Part shown: positions 34,180 through 43,240 of the stretch, in pieces
Layout: each line of letters begins with the position of its first letter
Position numbering within the stretch: the stretch's first letter is position 1
DNA from: Citrobacter sp. Marseille-Q6884
Lineage (GTDB): Bacteria; Pseudomonadota; Gammaproteobacteria; Enterobacterales; Enterobacteriaceae
Direction: 5' to 3'
DNA: 64,000 nucleotides
NCBI RefSeq assembly: GCF_945906775.1
Contig: NZ_CAMDRE010000002.1
Coordinates: 1,612,001 to 1,676,000 of the forward strand
The notes under the pieces: generated by a model
What the model was told of the DNA's origin: nothing
Database searches by the model: none
The model's input: only the letters and a program-made list of their open reading frames with translations
Made by a program: the position numbers and the translations under genes

Positions 34180-36567
34180 TCAATCCCTCAATGATGCCTG
34201 GAATCGCTCTTTTAATGCCTCTACACATTTGGCGACGGTAGCGGCAATCTCCTCTTCTTCAAGTGTACGGCTGGTATCCTGAAGGATCAGGCTGATAGCG
34301 AGGCTCTTATAACCCTCCGCAACACCCTTACCGCGGTACACATCAAACAAGTTTACGCCAACTACCTGATTTACGCCAACTTTCTTACACTCGGATAAAA
34401 TATCCGCAGCGGGAACGTTTTCTGCCACAACGACCGCGATGTCACGACGGTTCGCCGGGAAGCGAGAAACTTCACGCGCCTGAGGCACCACGCGGTCTGC
34501 GAGCTTATTCCACTCCAGTTCAAACACCAGAGTGCGACCGTTCAGATCCAGTTTACGTTCCAGTTCCGGATGAACAACCCCAATGAAACCAATACGTTCA
34601 CCTTTCAGATAAATCGCCGCGGACTGACCCGGATGCAGCGCTGGATTCGCTTCTGCTTTGAACTGAATGTCTGCCAGTTTGCCAGTCAGGTCCAGAACCG
34701 CTTCGAGATCGCCTTTCAGATCATAGAAATCAACGGTCTCTTTCGCCAGGTTCCAGTGTTCATCATAACGGTTGCCACAGATCACGCCAGCCAGCATCAG
34801 ATCCTGACGGATCCCCAGGTTAGCCTGCGTGTCCGGTACGAAACGTAAACCCGTTTCGAAAATACGCACGCGGTTCTGTTGGCGATTCTGGTTATAGACC
34901 ACTGTAGAGAGCAAACCCGGCCACAGGGACAGACGCATTGCTGACATATCAATAGAGATTGGGCTTGGCAGCAGCAGCGCCTCTTCACCCGGATGCAGCA
35001 GTGCCTGGACTTTCGGGTCAACAAAGCTGTAGGTGATAACTTCCTGATAGCCTTTGTCATTCAGCATAGTTTTAACACGTTTCAGCGATAAATCCGCTTC
35101 ACGATGCGTACCCATGATAAGCCCCGCCTGAATTGGCGTGTTCGGGATATTGTCATAACCGTATACGCGAGCAATTTCTTCAACCAGGTCTTCTTCGATA
35201 GCAATATCGAAACGCCAGCTTGGCGCTACCGCTTTCCACTCATCCTGGCCTTCCGTCACTTCACAGCCCAGACGACGCAGAATATCGCCCACCTGCTCAT
35301 CAGCAATAGGGTGTCCGATCAGACGATCCAGTTTGCTACGACGCAGCGTAATGGTGGCACGTTCTGGCAATGTAGCTTCATTCGTGACGTCAATAACCGG
35401 ACCCGCTTCACCCCCGCAGATATCAAGCAGCAGACGCGTTGCTCGCTCCATCGCTTTGTACTGCAGCGCAGGATCGACGCCACGCTCATAACGGTGAGAA
35501 GCATCGGTGTGCAGGCCGTGACGACGCGCGCGACCGGTAATGGACAGCGGGCTGAAAAACGCACATTCCAGCAGAACGTTTTGCGTTTCATCATTCACAC
35601 CAGAGTGTTCGCCGCCGAAGATACCGCCCATTGCCAGAGCTTTGTTGTGATCAGCAATCACCAGCGTATCAGCGTTCAGTTTCGCTTCGGTGCCATCCAG
35701 CAATACCAGGGTTTCCCCTTCTTTTGCCATACGCACAACGATTCCGCCTTCAATACGATCTTTATCGAACGCATGCATCGGCTGACCCAGTTCGAGCAGA
35801 ACGTAGTTGGTCACATCAACGACAGCATCGATAGAACGGATCCCGCAACGGCGCAGTTTCTCTTTCATCCACAGAGGCGTTGGTGCTTTAACATTGATGC
35901 CCTTAACCACACGGCCCAGATAGCGCGGACACGCGTCCACAGCATCGACCTGAATCGGCAGCACATCGCTGATGGTCGCGGCCACTGGCGCGATTTCTGG
36001 CTCTACCAGCGGGGCTTTATTCAGGACAGCGACATCACGTGCCACACCGATGATGCCTAAACAGTCTGCACGGTTCGGCGTAACGCTGATTTCGATGGTG
36101 TTATCGTCGAGCTTCAGATATTCGCGGATATCCGTCCCAATCGGCGCATCCGCCGGCAGTTCAATGATACCGTTATGATCGTCGGAAATACCCAGCTCAG
36201 AGAAAGAGCACAGCATCCCTTCTGACGGCTCACCGCGAAGTTTGGCGGCTTTAATTTTGAAGTCGCCCGGCAAAACGGCACCAATGGTCGCCACGGCCAC
36301 TTTCAGCCCCTGACGGCAGTTAGGCGCGCCACAGACGATATCCAGCAGACGATCACCGCCGACATTCACCTTGGTGACACGCAGCTTATCGGCGTTCGGA
36401 TGCTGACCGCACTCCACGACTTCGCCGACCACGACACCATTAAATTCGCCCGCAACGGCATCTACGCCATCCACTTCCAGGCCAGCCATAGTGATTTGGT
36501 TTGACAGCGCATCGCTATCAATCGCCGGGTTAACCCATTCGCGTAACCACAGTTCACTGAATTTCAT
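34180..36567 (-). CDS. pheT: Phenylalanyl-tRNA synthetase beta subunit
   Basis: Beta subunit of the alpha2-beta2 class II enzyme that charges tRNA-Phe (795 residues). Domain order: an EMAP-type tRNA-binding OB fold near residues 40-150 (VVVGEVVECGQHPNADKLRV), the B3/B4 editing domain (GVARDVAVLNKAP onwards), B5 near 400-475, the catalytic-like core, and a C-terminal ferredoxin-like anticodon-binding domain (SRFPANRRDIAVVV). It follows pheS by 15 bases. Confidence 0.97.
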   Translation of the reverse strand: MKFSELWLREWVNPAIDSDALSNQITMAGLEVDGVDAVAGEFNGVVVGEVVECGQHPNADKLRVTKVNVGGDRLLDIVCGAPNCRQGLKVAVATIGAVLPGDFKIKAAKLRGEPSEGMLCSFSELGISDDHNGIIELPADAPIGTDIREYLKLDDNTIEISVTPNRADCLGIIGVARDVAVLNKAPLVEPEIAPVAATISDVLPIQVDAVDACPRYLGRVVKGINVKAPTPLWMKEKLRRCGIRSIDAVVDVTNYVLLELGQPMHAFDKDRIEGGIVVRMAKEGETLVLLDGTEAKLNADTLVIADHNKALAMGGIFGGEHSGVNDETQNVLLECAFFSPLSITGRARRHGLHTDASHRYERGVDPALQYKAMERATRLLLDICGGEAGPVIDVTNEATLPERATITLRRSKLDRLIGHPIADEQVGDILRRLGCEVTEGQDEWKAVAPSWRFDIAIEEDLVEEIARVYGYDNIPNTPIQAGLIMGTHREADLSLKRVKTMLNDKGYQEVITYSFVDPKVQALLHPGEEALLLPSPISIDMSAMRLSLWPGLLSTVVYNQNRQQNRVRIFETGLRFVPDTQANLGIRQDLMLAGVICGNRYDEHWNLAKETVDFYDLKGDLEAVLDLTGKLADIQFKAEANPALHPGQSAAIYLKGERIGFIGVVHPELERKLDLNGRTLVFELEWNKLADRVVPQAREVSRFPANRRDIAVVVAENVPAADILSECKKVGVNQVVGVNLFDVYRGKGVAEGYKSLAISLILQDTSRTLEEEEIAATVAKCVEALKERFQASLRD

Positions 36568-36582
36568 TGTTTTATCCTGCCT

Positions 36583-37566
36583 TTATTTAAACTGTTTGAG
36601 GAAACGCAGATCGTTTTCGAAGAAAGAACGCAGATCGGTGACACCGTAACGCAGCATAGTCAGACGCTCCATTCCCATGCCGAATGCAAAGCCAGAGTAA
36701 ATTTCCGGATCGATGCCGACATTGCGCAGTACGTTCGGGTGAACCATACCGCAGCCCAGAACTTCCAGCCATTTGCCGTTTTTACCCATTACGTCAACTT
36801 CCGCAGAAGGTTCCGTGAACGGGAAATAGGATGGACGGAAACGAACCTGCAGGTCTTCTTCGAAGAAGTTGCGCAGGAAGTCGTGCAGCGTACCTTTCAG
36901 GTTGGTGAAGTTGATATTGGTATCAACGATCAGCCCTTCCATCTGATGGAACATCGGGGTGTGCGTCTGATCGTAGTCGTTACGATATACGCGACCCGGC
37001 GCGATAATGCGGATTGGCGGCTGCTTCTCTTTCATGGTACGGATCTGCACACCAGAGGTCTGGGTACGCAGCAGACGCGTGGCATCAAACCAGAATGTGT
37101 CGTGGTCAGCGCGCGCCGGGTGATGGCCAGGAATATTCAGCGCATCGAAGTTGTGATAATCGTCTTCGATTTCCGGGCCCGTCGCCACGGTAAAGCCCAG
37201 TTCACCGAAGAAACTCTCAATACGATCGATAGTACGCGTTACCGGATGCAGACCGCCGTTTTCAATACGACGCCCCGGAAGGGAAATATCGATAGTTTCT
37301 TCAGCCAGACGCGCATTCAGTGCGGCATTTTCTAACTCAGCTTTACGTGCGTTCAGCGCCTGCTGTACCTGTTCTTTGGCTTCGTTGATAACCGCACCTG
37401 CTGCCGGGCGCTCTTCTGGCGGCAGCTCGCGCAGGGTAGTCATCTGAAGGGTCAGGTGCCCTTTCTTGCCCAAATATTCGACGCGGACATTGTCTAACGC
37501 GGCAACATCTGAAGCCTGGTTAATGGCGGCCGTTGCACTGGCAACCAGCTCTGCGAGATGTGACAT
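36583..37566 (-). CDS. pheS: Phenylalanyl-tRNA synthetase alpha subunit
   Basis: Catalytic subunit (327 residues from MSHLAELVASATAA, the E. coli length; the frame upstream runs into the leader). It has an N-terminal coiled coil, then class II motif 1 (HPVTRTIDRIESFF), motif 2 with RVYRNDYDQTHTPMFHQ and motif 3 GFAFGMGMERLTML. Ala294, which sets side-chain selectivity in E. coli, lies in the FAFGMG neighbourhood. Controlled by attenuation through pheM. Confidence 0.97.
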   Translation of the reverse strand: MSHLAELVASATAAINQASDVAALDNVRVEYLGKKGHLTLQMTTLRELPPEERPAAGAVINEAKEQVQQALNARKAELENAALNARLAEETIDISLPGRRIENGGLHPVTRTIDRIESFFGELGFTVATGPEIEDDYHNFDALNIPGHHPARADHDTFWFDATRLLRTQTSGVQIRTMKEKQPPIRIIAPGRVYRNDYDQTHTPMFHQMEGLIVDTNINFTNLKGTLHDFLRNFFEEDLQVRFRPSYFPFTEPSAEVDVMGKNGKWLEVLGCGMVHPNVLRNVGIDPEIYSGFAFGMGMERLTMLRYGVTDLRSFFENDLRFLKQFK

Positions 37567-37670
37567 GGTTTTCCTCGTTATGTGGCGATATTCATTAGTC
37601 GCACGTATATACACAAAATCATTCAGTAAAAGAATGCAGCCACCGCGGCAGCTTGAAGGATGACGTGTAT

Positions 37671-37698
37671 AAAAAAAGCCTCCACCAGGGAGGCTTTT
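37671..37698 (-). terminator. pheST attenuator
   Basis: AAAAGCCTCC (37674-37683) and GGAGGCTTTT (37689-37698) form a 10-bp stem followed by seven T on the minus strand. It lies between the pheM leader gene and pheS, the arrangement of the known phenylalanine attenuator: ribosome stalling at the Phe codons of pheM prevents this hairpin. Confidence 0.88.
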
Positions 37699-37743
37699 AG
37701 GCGCTGTTTTCCGTTTCTTCTTTCACGCGCTAGCCTCCCGGGT

Positions 37744-37788
37744 TCAGGTGCTAAAGTAAAAAAAGAAGCGGAAAATAGCAGCATTCAT
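37744..37788 (-). CDS. pheM: Phenylalanine leader peptide PheM
   Basis: The 14-residue leader [14 protein letters not shown], identical to the E. coli peptide. Five of the fourteen codons are Phe, which senses charged tRNA-Phe. It lies upstream of the attenuator at 37671-37698 and downstream of rplT. Confidence 0.95.
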
Positions 37789-37877
37789 GCTTGCGTTACC
37801 TTGTGTGGTAAAAACCGGACAACCTTTATTGAAAAGGCTTACGGATAAATTGTCAACTAATTGATTGGACTACAAAT

Positions 37878-37906
37878 AAAAGAGAGGGAGCCAGGCTCCC
37901 TCTTTT
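37878..37906 (-). terminator. rplT terminator
   Basis: The inverted repeat GAGGGAGCC (37884-37892) and GGCTCCCTC (37894-37902), which can pair except at the innermost bases, is flanked by AAAAGA and TTTT. It lies eight bases after the rplT stop and before pheM. Confidence 0.7.
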
Positions 37907-37913
37907 CACCGGC

Positions 37914-38270
37914 TTATGCCAGAGCTGCTTTCGCTTTTTCGACCAGAGCGGTGAACGCTACTTTGTCGAATACTGCGATGTCAGCCAGGATCTTACGGTC
38001 GATTTCAACAGAGGCTTTTTTCAGGCCGTTGATGAATTTGCTGTAAGAAATACCGTTCTGACGTGCTGCTGCGTTGATACGCGCAATCCACAGTTGACGG
38101 AACTGACGCTTTTTCTGACGACGGTCACGATAAGCGTACTGACCAGCTTTGATAACAGCCTGGAAGGCAACGCGGTATACGCGAGAACGCGCACCGTAGT
38201 AGCCTTTAGCTTGTTTCAAAATTTTCTTGTGACGTGCACGGGCAACTACACCACGTTTTACGCGAGCCAT
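37914..38270 (-). CDS. rplT: Ribosomal protein L20
   Basis: A 118-residue 50S assembly protein, very basic at its N-terminus (ARVKRGVVARARHKKILKQA). It also represses translation of rpmI and itself by binding the leader RNA. It follows rpmI by 55 bases. Confidence 0.98.
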   Translation of the reverse strand: MARVKRGVVARARHKKILKQAKGYYGARSRVYRVAFQAVIKAGQYAYRDRRQKKRQFRQLWIARINAAARQNGISYSKFINGLKKASVEIDRKILADIAVFDKVAFTALVEKAKAALA

Positions 38271-38325
38271 ATGTGCTCTCCTGTATCTATATTCTTAGTA
38301 AAAAAATGAATTAAACGTTAACGGC

Positions 38326-38523
38326 TTATGCGTACGGCAGGCACGCGATAACCAGACCCAGATCGCCTTTAGACACGAGGCCTTTTGGACGCAGGTGACG
38401 TTTACGCTTAGTAGATTTTTTGGTCAGAATATGACGCAGGTTTGCGTGCTTACGCTTAAATCCACCACCACCGGTTTTTTTGAAGCGCTTAGCAGCACCG
38501 CGTACGGTCTTAATTTTTGGCAT
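38326..38523 (-). CDS. rpmI: Ribosomal protein L35
   Basis: A 65-residue basic 50S protein: MPKIKTVRGAAKRFKKTG at the start and GLVIACLPYA at the end. The correct start is the ATG at 38523; the frame upstream (MEVIK) is not part of the family. GGAAGTTATTAAG precedes it. Confidence 0.97.
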   Translation of the reverse strand: MPKIKTVRGAAKRFKKTGGGGFKRKHANLRHILTKKSTKRKRHLRPKGLVSKGDLGLVIACLPYA

Positions 38524-38576
38524 CTTAATAACTTCCACTTCGCATTGTTAATAAACGAAACGTAGGCGAACAACGG

Positions 38577-38600
38577 CTGTGGAACCCGTAGGCTCCACAG
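38577..38600 (-). promoter_or_regulatory. rpmI leader hairpin, candidate L20 operator
   Basis: CTGTGGAACC (38577-38586) pairs with GGCTCCACAG (38591-38600), with one mismatch and a 4-base loop, in the infC-rpmI spacer. In E. coli, L20 represses rpmI-rplT translation by binding structures in this spacer and the end of infC. Assignment is by position. Confidence 0.6.
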
Positions 38601-38619
38601 ACATTGCTACTTGAAGGCC

Positions 38620-39162
38620 TTACTGTTTCTTCTTAGGAGCGAGCACCATGATCATCTGGCGGCCTTCGATCTTCGTTGGGAAGGATTCGACTACTGCCAG
38701 TTCACTCAGATCGTCACGGACGCGGTTGAGCACTTCCATACCGATCTGTTGGTGGGCCATCTCACGACCGCGAAAACGCAGCGTGATCTTAGCCTTATCG
38801 CCATCTTCCAGAAAGCGTACCAGGCTGCGGAGTTTTACCTGGTAATCGCCATCGTCGGTGCCAGGACGGAATTTAATTTCCTTAACCTGGATAACTTTTT
38901 GCTTTTTCTTCTGTTCCTTAGAAGACTTACTCTTTTCATAAAGGAACTTGCCGTAGTCCATGATACGACAAACTGGCGGTTCGGCGTTAGGGCTGATTTC
39001 AACTAAATCTACTCCAGCTTCTTCAGCTTTTTCGATCGCTTCTCTCAGACTCACAATACCCAAAGCTTCGCCTTCCAGACCTGTTAAGCGAACTTCCAGG
39101 GCGCGAATCTCGCCATTGATACGATTCGGACGTGCCGTTTGAACTCGTTTTCCGCCTTTAAT
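38620..39162 (-). CDS. infC: Translation initiation factor IF3, AUU start
   Basis: IF3 (180 residues) binds the 30S subunit and enforces start-codon choice. Reading from the ATT at 39160-39162 gives MKGGKRVQTARPNRINGEIR and the full E. coli length; the first ATG-like choice in the frame would drop the N-terminal 33 residues. The rare AUU start is the basis of its autoregulation in E. coli: IF3 rejects its own start codon. The start is three bases after the thrS stop, with AAGG and GGAGG just upstream. The linker region is KSKSSKEQKKKQK. Confidence 0.96.
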   Translation of the reverse strand: MKGGKRVQTARPNRINGEIRALEVRLTGLEGEALGIVSLREAIEKAEEAGVDLVEISPNAEPPVCRIMDYGKFLYEKSKSSKEQKKKQKVIQVKEIKFRPGTDDGDYQVKLRSLVRFLEDGDKAKITLRFRGREMAHQQIGMEVLNRVRDDLSELAVVESFPTKIEGRQMIMVLAPKKKQ

Positions 39163-39165
39163 ACC

Positions 39166-41094
39166 TTATTCCTCCAGTTGTTGAAGACTGCGGCTGCGAA
39201 TCTCTTGTTGCAGCTTCTCGATAACTTCATTTACGTCCAGGCTGCCCAAGTCTTTGCCACGACGGGTACGCACGGCAACTTTGCCTGCTTCTACCTCTTT
39301 GTCGCCACAGACCAACATGTAAGGGACACGACGTAAAGTGTGCTCGCGGATTTTAAAGCCTATCTTCTCATTTCTCAAGTCTGCTTTTACACGAATACCC
39401 GCATTTTGCAGTTTCTGCGTTAATTCGTTTACGTATTCAGACTGTGAATCGGTAATGTTCATGACCACAACCTGAACCGGCGCAAGCCAGGTCGGGAAGA
39501 AGCCAGCAAACTCTTCAGTCAGGATACCGATGAAACGTTCCATAGACCCAAGAATTGCGCGGTGAATCATAACCGGCACCTGACGCTCGTTGTTTTCGCC
39601 AACATAAGAGGCGCTTAAACGGGACGGCAGAGAGAAGTCCAGCTGTACAGTACCGCACTGCCATGCACGATCGAGGCAGTCATACAGGGTAAATTCAATT
39701 TTCGGACCGTAGAATGCACCTTCACCCAGTTGGAACTCAAACGGGATGTTGTTTTCTTCCAGTGCAACGGCCAGGTCAGCTTCAGCACGGTCCCACATTT
39801 CATCGCTACCGATACGTTTTTCCGGGCGAGTGGACAGTTTGACGACGATCTTCTCGAAGCCAAAGGTGCTGTACATATCGTAGACCATACGAATACATGC
39901 GTTAACTTCATCGCGGATCTGCTCTTCGGTACAGAAGATATGCGCATCATCCTGAGTGAAGCCACGTACGCGCATCAGACCGTGCAATGCGCCTGACGGC
40001 TCATTACGGTGGCAGCTACCGAACTCCGCCATACGCAGCGGCAGATCACGATAAGATTTCAGACCCTGGTTGAAGATCTGAACGTGACCCGGACAGTTCA
40101 TTGGCTTAATGCAGTATTCACGGTTCTCAGAAGAGGTAGTGAACATCGCATCTTTGTAGTTGTCCCAGTGCCCTGTTTTCTCCCACAGAACACGGTCCAT
40201 CATGAACGGGCCTTTAACTTCCTGATACTGATACTCTTTGAGTTTGGAACGCACAAAGACTTCCAGTTCACGGAAAATAGTCCAGCCATCGTTATGCCAG
40301 AACACCATACCGGGTGCCTCTTCCTGCATATGATACAGGTCGAGTTGCTTACCAATTTTACGGTGATCGCGTTTAGCGGCTTCTTCCAGACGTTGCAGAT
40401 AGGCGCTCAGCGCTTTTTTATCTGCCCATGCAGTACCGTAAATACGCTGCAGCATCTTGTTGTTGCTGTCGCCACGCCAGTACGCCCCTGCGGTTTTCAT
40501 CAGTTTGAAGTGATGACAGAAACGCATATTGGGTACGTGCGGACCACGGCACATATCGACATATTCTTCATGATGATACAAACCAGGTTTGTCATCATGG
40601 GCAATGTTTTCATCAAGAATAGAGACTTTATAGGTCTCGCCGCGCTTCACGAAGGTTTCACGCGCTTCGTGCCAGCTGACTTTCTTCTTAATGACATCGT
40701 AGTTTTTCTCAGCGAGCTCGTGCATCCGCTTTTCGAGCGCGTCGACATCTTCCTGGGTTAACGTACGGTCAAGATCGATATCGTAGTAGAAACCATTGTC
40801 AACAACCGGTCCGATCGCCATTTTGGTGTGCGGCCAGAGTTGTTTGATCGCGTGCCCTAACAGGTGCGCACAAGAGTGACGAATGATCTCCAGACCTTCT
40901 TCATCTTTAGCGGTGATGATGGAGAGCGTCGCATCTTGTTCAATCAGATCGGAAGCATCAACCAGCTCGCCATTTACACGACCAGCAATAGTGGCTTTCG
41001 CCAGACCTGGACCGATGTCCAGCGCAACATCCATGGGGCTTACAGCGTGGTCGTAATGGCGTTGGCTGCCATCAGGAAGAGTAATAACAGGCAT
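39166..41094 (-). CDS. thrS: Threonyl-tRNA synthetase
   Basis: Class II synthetase (642 residues). Domain order: a TGS-like N1 domain (residues 1-62), the editing domain with HSCAHLLGHAIK (HxxxH) and CRGPHVP, the catalytic core with zinc ligands in MNCPGHVQIFNQ (Cys334), a histidine in the DDAHIFCTEEQ segment (His385) and another in VMIHRAILGS (His511), and the C-terminal anticodon-binding domain. In E. coli it represses its own translation by binding a tRNA-like leader upstream of the start codon; the leader here lies in 41095-41300. Confidence 0.97.
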   Translation of the reverse strand: MPVITLPDGSQRHYDHAVSPMDVALDIGPGLAKATIAGRVNGELVDASDLIEQDATLSIITAKDEEGLEIIRHSCAHLLGHAIKQLWPHTKMAIGPVVDNGFYYDIDLDRTLTQEDVDALEKRMHELAEKNYDVIKKKVSWHEARETFVKRGETYKVSILDENIAHDDKPGLYHHEEYVDMCRGPHVPNMRFCHHFKLMKTAGAYWRGDSNNKMLQRIYGTAWADKKALSAYLQRLEEAAKRDHRKIGKQLDLYHMQEEAPGMVFWHNDGWTIFRELEVFVRSKLKEYQYQEVKGPFMMDRVLWEKTGHWDNYKDAMFTTSSENREYCIKPMNCPGHVQIFNQGLKSYRDLPLRMAEFGSCHRNEPSGALHGLMRVRGFTQDDAHIFCTEEQIRDEVNACIRMVYDMYSTFGFEKIVVKLSTRPEKRIGSDEMWDRAEADLAVALEENNIPFEFQLGEGAFYGPKIEFTLYDCLDRAWQCGTVQLDFSLPSRLSASYVGENNERQVPVMIHRAILGSMERFIGILTEEFAGFFPTWLAPVQVVVMNITDSQSEYVNELTQKLQNAGIRVKADLRNEKIGFKIREHTLRRVPYMLVCGDKEVEAGKVAVRTRRGKDLGSLDVNEVIEKLQQEIRSRSLQQLEE

Positions 41095-41399
41095 GTTATA
41101 TCCTTATTTGCAGTGGTGACCCACACGTAAGATCACATACAAAGTTTCAATATTTAAAATTACCAAAAAGGTGTGGGCTGATTCCCGCTTCACTCTGCGA
41201 AATATGTCACGCATCACCGGACTGGCAATCACGTAACCTACACCCGCTTTTTGATAACACCGTTTGACAGTGTACACGGCATTACGGGCCGATCAAAGCA
41301 ACAATCAACGCGCTATCTATGATGTAAATCAATTCACTGACAACCTGCCGCCTTTGTTACACTATGCTGTAAGGGTCTGAACGCGACAGGAAAAAGACA
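41095..41399. other. thrS leader and yniD promoter region
   Basis: 305 bases between divergent thrS and yniD. The thrS side should contain the untranslated operator bound by ThrRS; I did not fold it. TATGTAAGATCA-like and TTTGTTACACTATGCT stretches near 41350 are possible promoter sequence for yniD. No coding sequence. Confidence 0.5.
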
Positions 41400-41507
41400 A
41401 TGCCAACAAATCGATTTGCAAAAAAACACTGGAAGATGGTCGTCGTACTACTCGTGATTTGTGCGGCAATGTTGATGCTGCGTTGGGCAGCGATGATTTG
41501 GGGTTAA
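41400..41507 (+). CDS. yniD: Small membrane protein YniD
   Basis: A 35-residue protein, MPTNRFAKKHWKMVVVLLVI continuing CAAMLMLRWAAMIWG, with one hydrophobic segment (residues 13-33) and a basic N-terminus that would stay in the cytoplasm. It matches the E. coli YniD small protein in place and pattern. GACAGGAAAAAGACA provides the ribosome site. Function unknown. A hairpin follows. Confidence 0.85.
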   Translation: MPTNRFAKKHWKMVVVLLVICAAMLMLRWAAMIWG

Positions 41508-41515
41508 ACCTGAGA

Positions 41516-41549
41516 ACGTAGAGGGGAAGGTTCTCTGCGTATTTTATTT
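41516..41549 (+). terminator. yniD terminator
   Basis: ACGTAGAG (41516-41523) pairs with CTCTGCGT (41533-41540; one G-T pair), followed by ATTTTATTTTT. It lies nine bases after the yniD stop. Confidence 0.65.
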
Positions 41550-41605
41550 TTCAAATATTAATATAGAAAATACATTTCAAAAATACTTTACGTTTAACGC
41601 TAAAA

Positions 41606-41639
41606 ACAAAAAAACCGGTACATCATTATCCGGTTTTTT
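41606..41639. terminator. Bidirectional terminator
   Basis: AAAAAACCGG (41609-41618) pairs with CCGGTTTTTT (41630-41639). It has A and T runs on both sides and lies 47 bases after the stop of the minus-strand 77-residue gene, which it likely terminates. Confidence 0.75.
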
Positions 41640-41685
41640 CATTACGACATTTGGGCGATGATATTTCTGAATATTGCCTTGAATA

Positions 41686-41919
41686 TTAGGACCATTCGCC
41701 TGCAACCAGTTTATGAACATCAAACGCATCATTCATACTTTGCCCCGTAGACTGGGATCCCGGCGCGATGTTGGAGCCCGCTTCAACGTCGGAGGCATGA
41801 GTAATGCCGACCTGAGCCGTACTGTTCGCAGGTGCGCTGGTTGTCTGTTCGGCAGCAAATACGCCGAAGGAAAGAGCAGAAAGCACGATGACGGCTGCAC
41901 TCGCATTGATTTTTTTCAT
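41686..41919 (-). CDS. Unrecognised small exported protein
   Basis: A 77-residue protein with a clear signal peptide (MKKINASAAVIVLSALSFGVFAAEQ). The mature part is about 54 residues, rich in Ser, Thr, Ala and Gly (TTSAPANSTAQVGITHASDV), with no cysteine, and ends MNDAFDVHKLVAGEWS. The signal resembles those of small periplasmic stress proteins such as the BhsA/YahO group, but the mature part does not show their fold pattern. AAGTAAGAGAATAATAT before the ATG gives a fair ribosome site. It has its own terminator. I do not recognise a family. It lies in the slot where E. coli K-12 has the arpB pseudogene. Confidence 0.7.
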   Translation of the reverse strand: MKKINASAAVIVLSALSFGVFAAEQTTSAPANSTAQVGITHASDVEAGSNIAPGSQSTGQSMNDAFDVHKLVAGEWS

Positions 41920-42160
41920 ATATTATTCTCTTACTTAAATTAACGCTAACTTCTGAAAGCGAATTATCGCCTGTGGATTTCAGTGTAGATCTGGATCACG
42001 TTTTTATCTAGTCAATTTATTTATCAATTCGTGTCAAATATACTGAATATGTATAAGAACGCGGGATTGTGGAGAAATAATGAAGGAATAATGGAGATGT
42101 GAATATTTTAGAAAAAATAAAACTCCGGTCAGAAAATAATAACACTTAATGATAATTTAG

Positions 42161-42190
42161 AAAAGCCAGGTCATTTATTTGACCCGGCTT
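42161..42190 (-). terminator. ydiY terminator
   Basis: AAGCCAGGTCA (42163-42173) pairs with TGACCCGGCTT (42180-42190) except for one mismatch, with the T side on the minus strand. It lies five bases after the ydiY stop. Confidence 0.65.
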
Positions 42191-42194
42191 ATGA

Positions 42195-42953
42195 CTACAT
42201 ACGATAACCGAGTGAAAGTGTCGTGCGGCGATCGGTATGATCTGGCGCCGTTGCTGGCGGTTCAGAGTTCCAGGTCACGTTATAAGCGACCTTCAATCCA
42301 AAGTGTTCGTTGATAGCAACATTCAAGGCCGTTTCTGAATTGACTGTCGTATCGTCAGCACCGAATACCGACACACCCTGAGTAAACTTGGTCGTGTCCG
42401 TCATCTGCCAGGCATAGGCACCGGATGCATAACCCAGTGGCTGTGTTTCAGTTTCACCATCGGTGTGTTCGTCATAGCGAACACCTGGACCAAATTCAAA
42501 ACGGAAGCTGTGCACCGGTCCGTTAAGGAACTGACGACCATAACCTGCGGTCAGTACGTCACGCTCGTGATAACCGTTATAACGGTCAGTCAGCCAGCTC
42601 GCCTGTCCAAAGAGATAATCGTAATCGGTCATATTAAAACGACTACGACCACCTGCAGCATATTTTTCCGAAGAACGCTCATCATTTGAGGAGGTGTTGC
42701 TGGCATTTCCCCACAGAGACCACGCCGTCGTTTCACCGTACCAGGTCATGGTGGTGTCTGCAGTTAAAGAAGAACTTTTTGTGTTGCCTGACTGGGCAAG
42801 GTATCCCGCGTTCAGGTTACCTTCAAAAGGTTTTTTCGCGCTGGAAGGGTCATCCATGACAGTAAAAACGGAATCATCGGCGGCGGCATGCATTGACGCA
42901 AACACGCACCCCGTCAGCATTAATGCTGCGGGTACTGTCTTCAAAAGCTTCAT
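42195..42953 (-). CDS. ydiY: DUF481 outer-membrane protein YdiY
   Basis: A 252-residue protein with signal peptide (cleavage near MHAAADD), predicted as an outer-membrane beta-barrel of the DUF481 family. Alternating patterns such as FEGNLNAGYLAQSGNTKSSS and TTMTWYGETTAWSLWGNAS are typical strands; the C-terminal TTLSLGYRM ends with an aromatic in the penultimate strand, though not with Phe. The E. coli homologue is reported as acid-inducible; function unknown. It is divergent from pfkB. Confidence 0.9.
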   Translation of the reverse strand: MKLLKTVPAALMLTGCVFASMHAAADDSVFTVMDDPSSAKKPFEGNLNAGYLAQSGNTKSSSLTADTTMTWYGETTAWSLWGNASNTSSNDERSSEKYAAGGRSRFNMTDYDYLFGQASWLTDRYNGYHERDVLTAGYGRQFLNGPVHSFRFEFGPGVRYDEHTDGETETQPLGYASGAYAWQMTDTTKFTQGVSVFGADDTTVNSETALNVAINEHFGLKVAYNVTWNSEPPATAPDHTDRRTTLSLGYRM

Positions 42954-43240
42954 TTATTAAGAGTCCGTACAACAAAAAAAGAGACCATTACGGTCTCGGA
43001 AACTTTCATAGGGATCAATGACAAACGCCCCAAGAAAGGTAACAAATTATAAAAAGACTCGAATAACATAGCAATAAATTCTTATTTCATTTTTTGAATA
43101 AGAGCGCTCTTAAATCATTATTTTATTTATATATCTTTACCGCGCGCATTTTAAATAAAGATGCGATAAATCATGCTGTTAATTACTTCACTTTCGTGGC
43201 GTTAAGTGCCAGACTGAGGAAAGCCTAACAGGAGGTAAAG

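Noticed and set aside
35104..36060. 318-codon plus-strand open frame opposite pheT
   Set aside because: Shadow of pheT; no family resemblance and no promoter or ribosome site.
38620..39063. Short infC starting at 39063
   Set aside because: It would remove the N-terminal 33 residues (MKGGKRVQTARPNR...) that are conserved in IF3; the ATT start gives the full 180 residues.
43020..43240. Possible small gene or regulatory RNA between ydiY and pfkB
   Set aside because: AT-rich sequence only; no hairpin with T run, no frame with a ribosome site. Probably the two divergent promoters.
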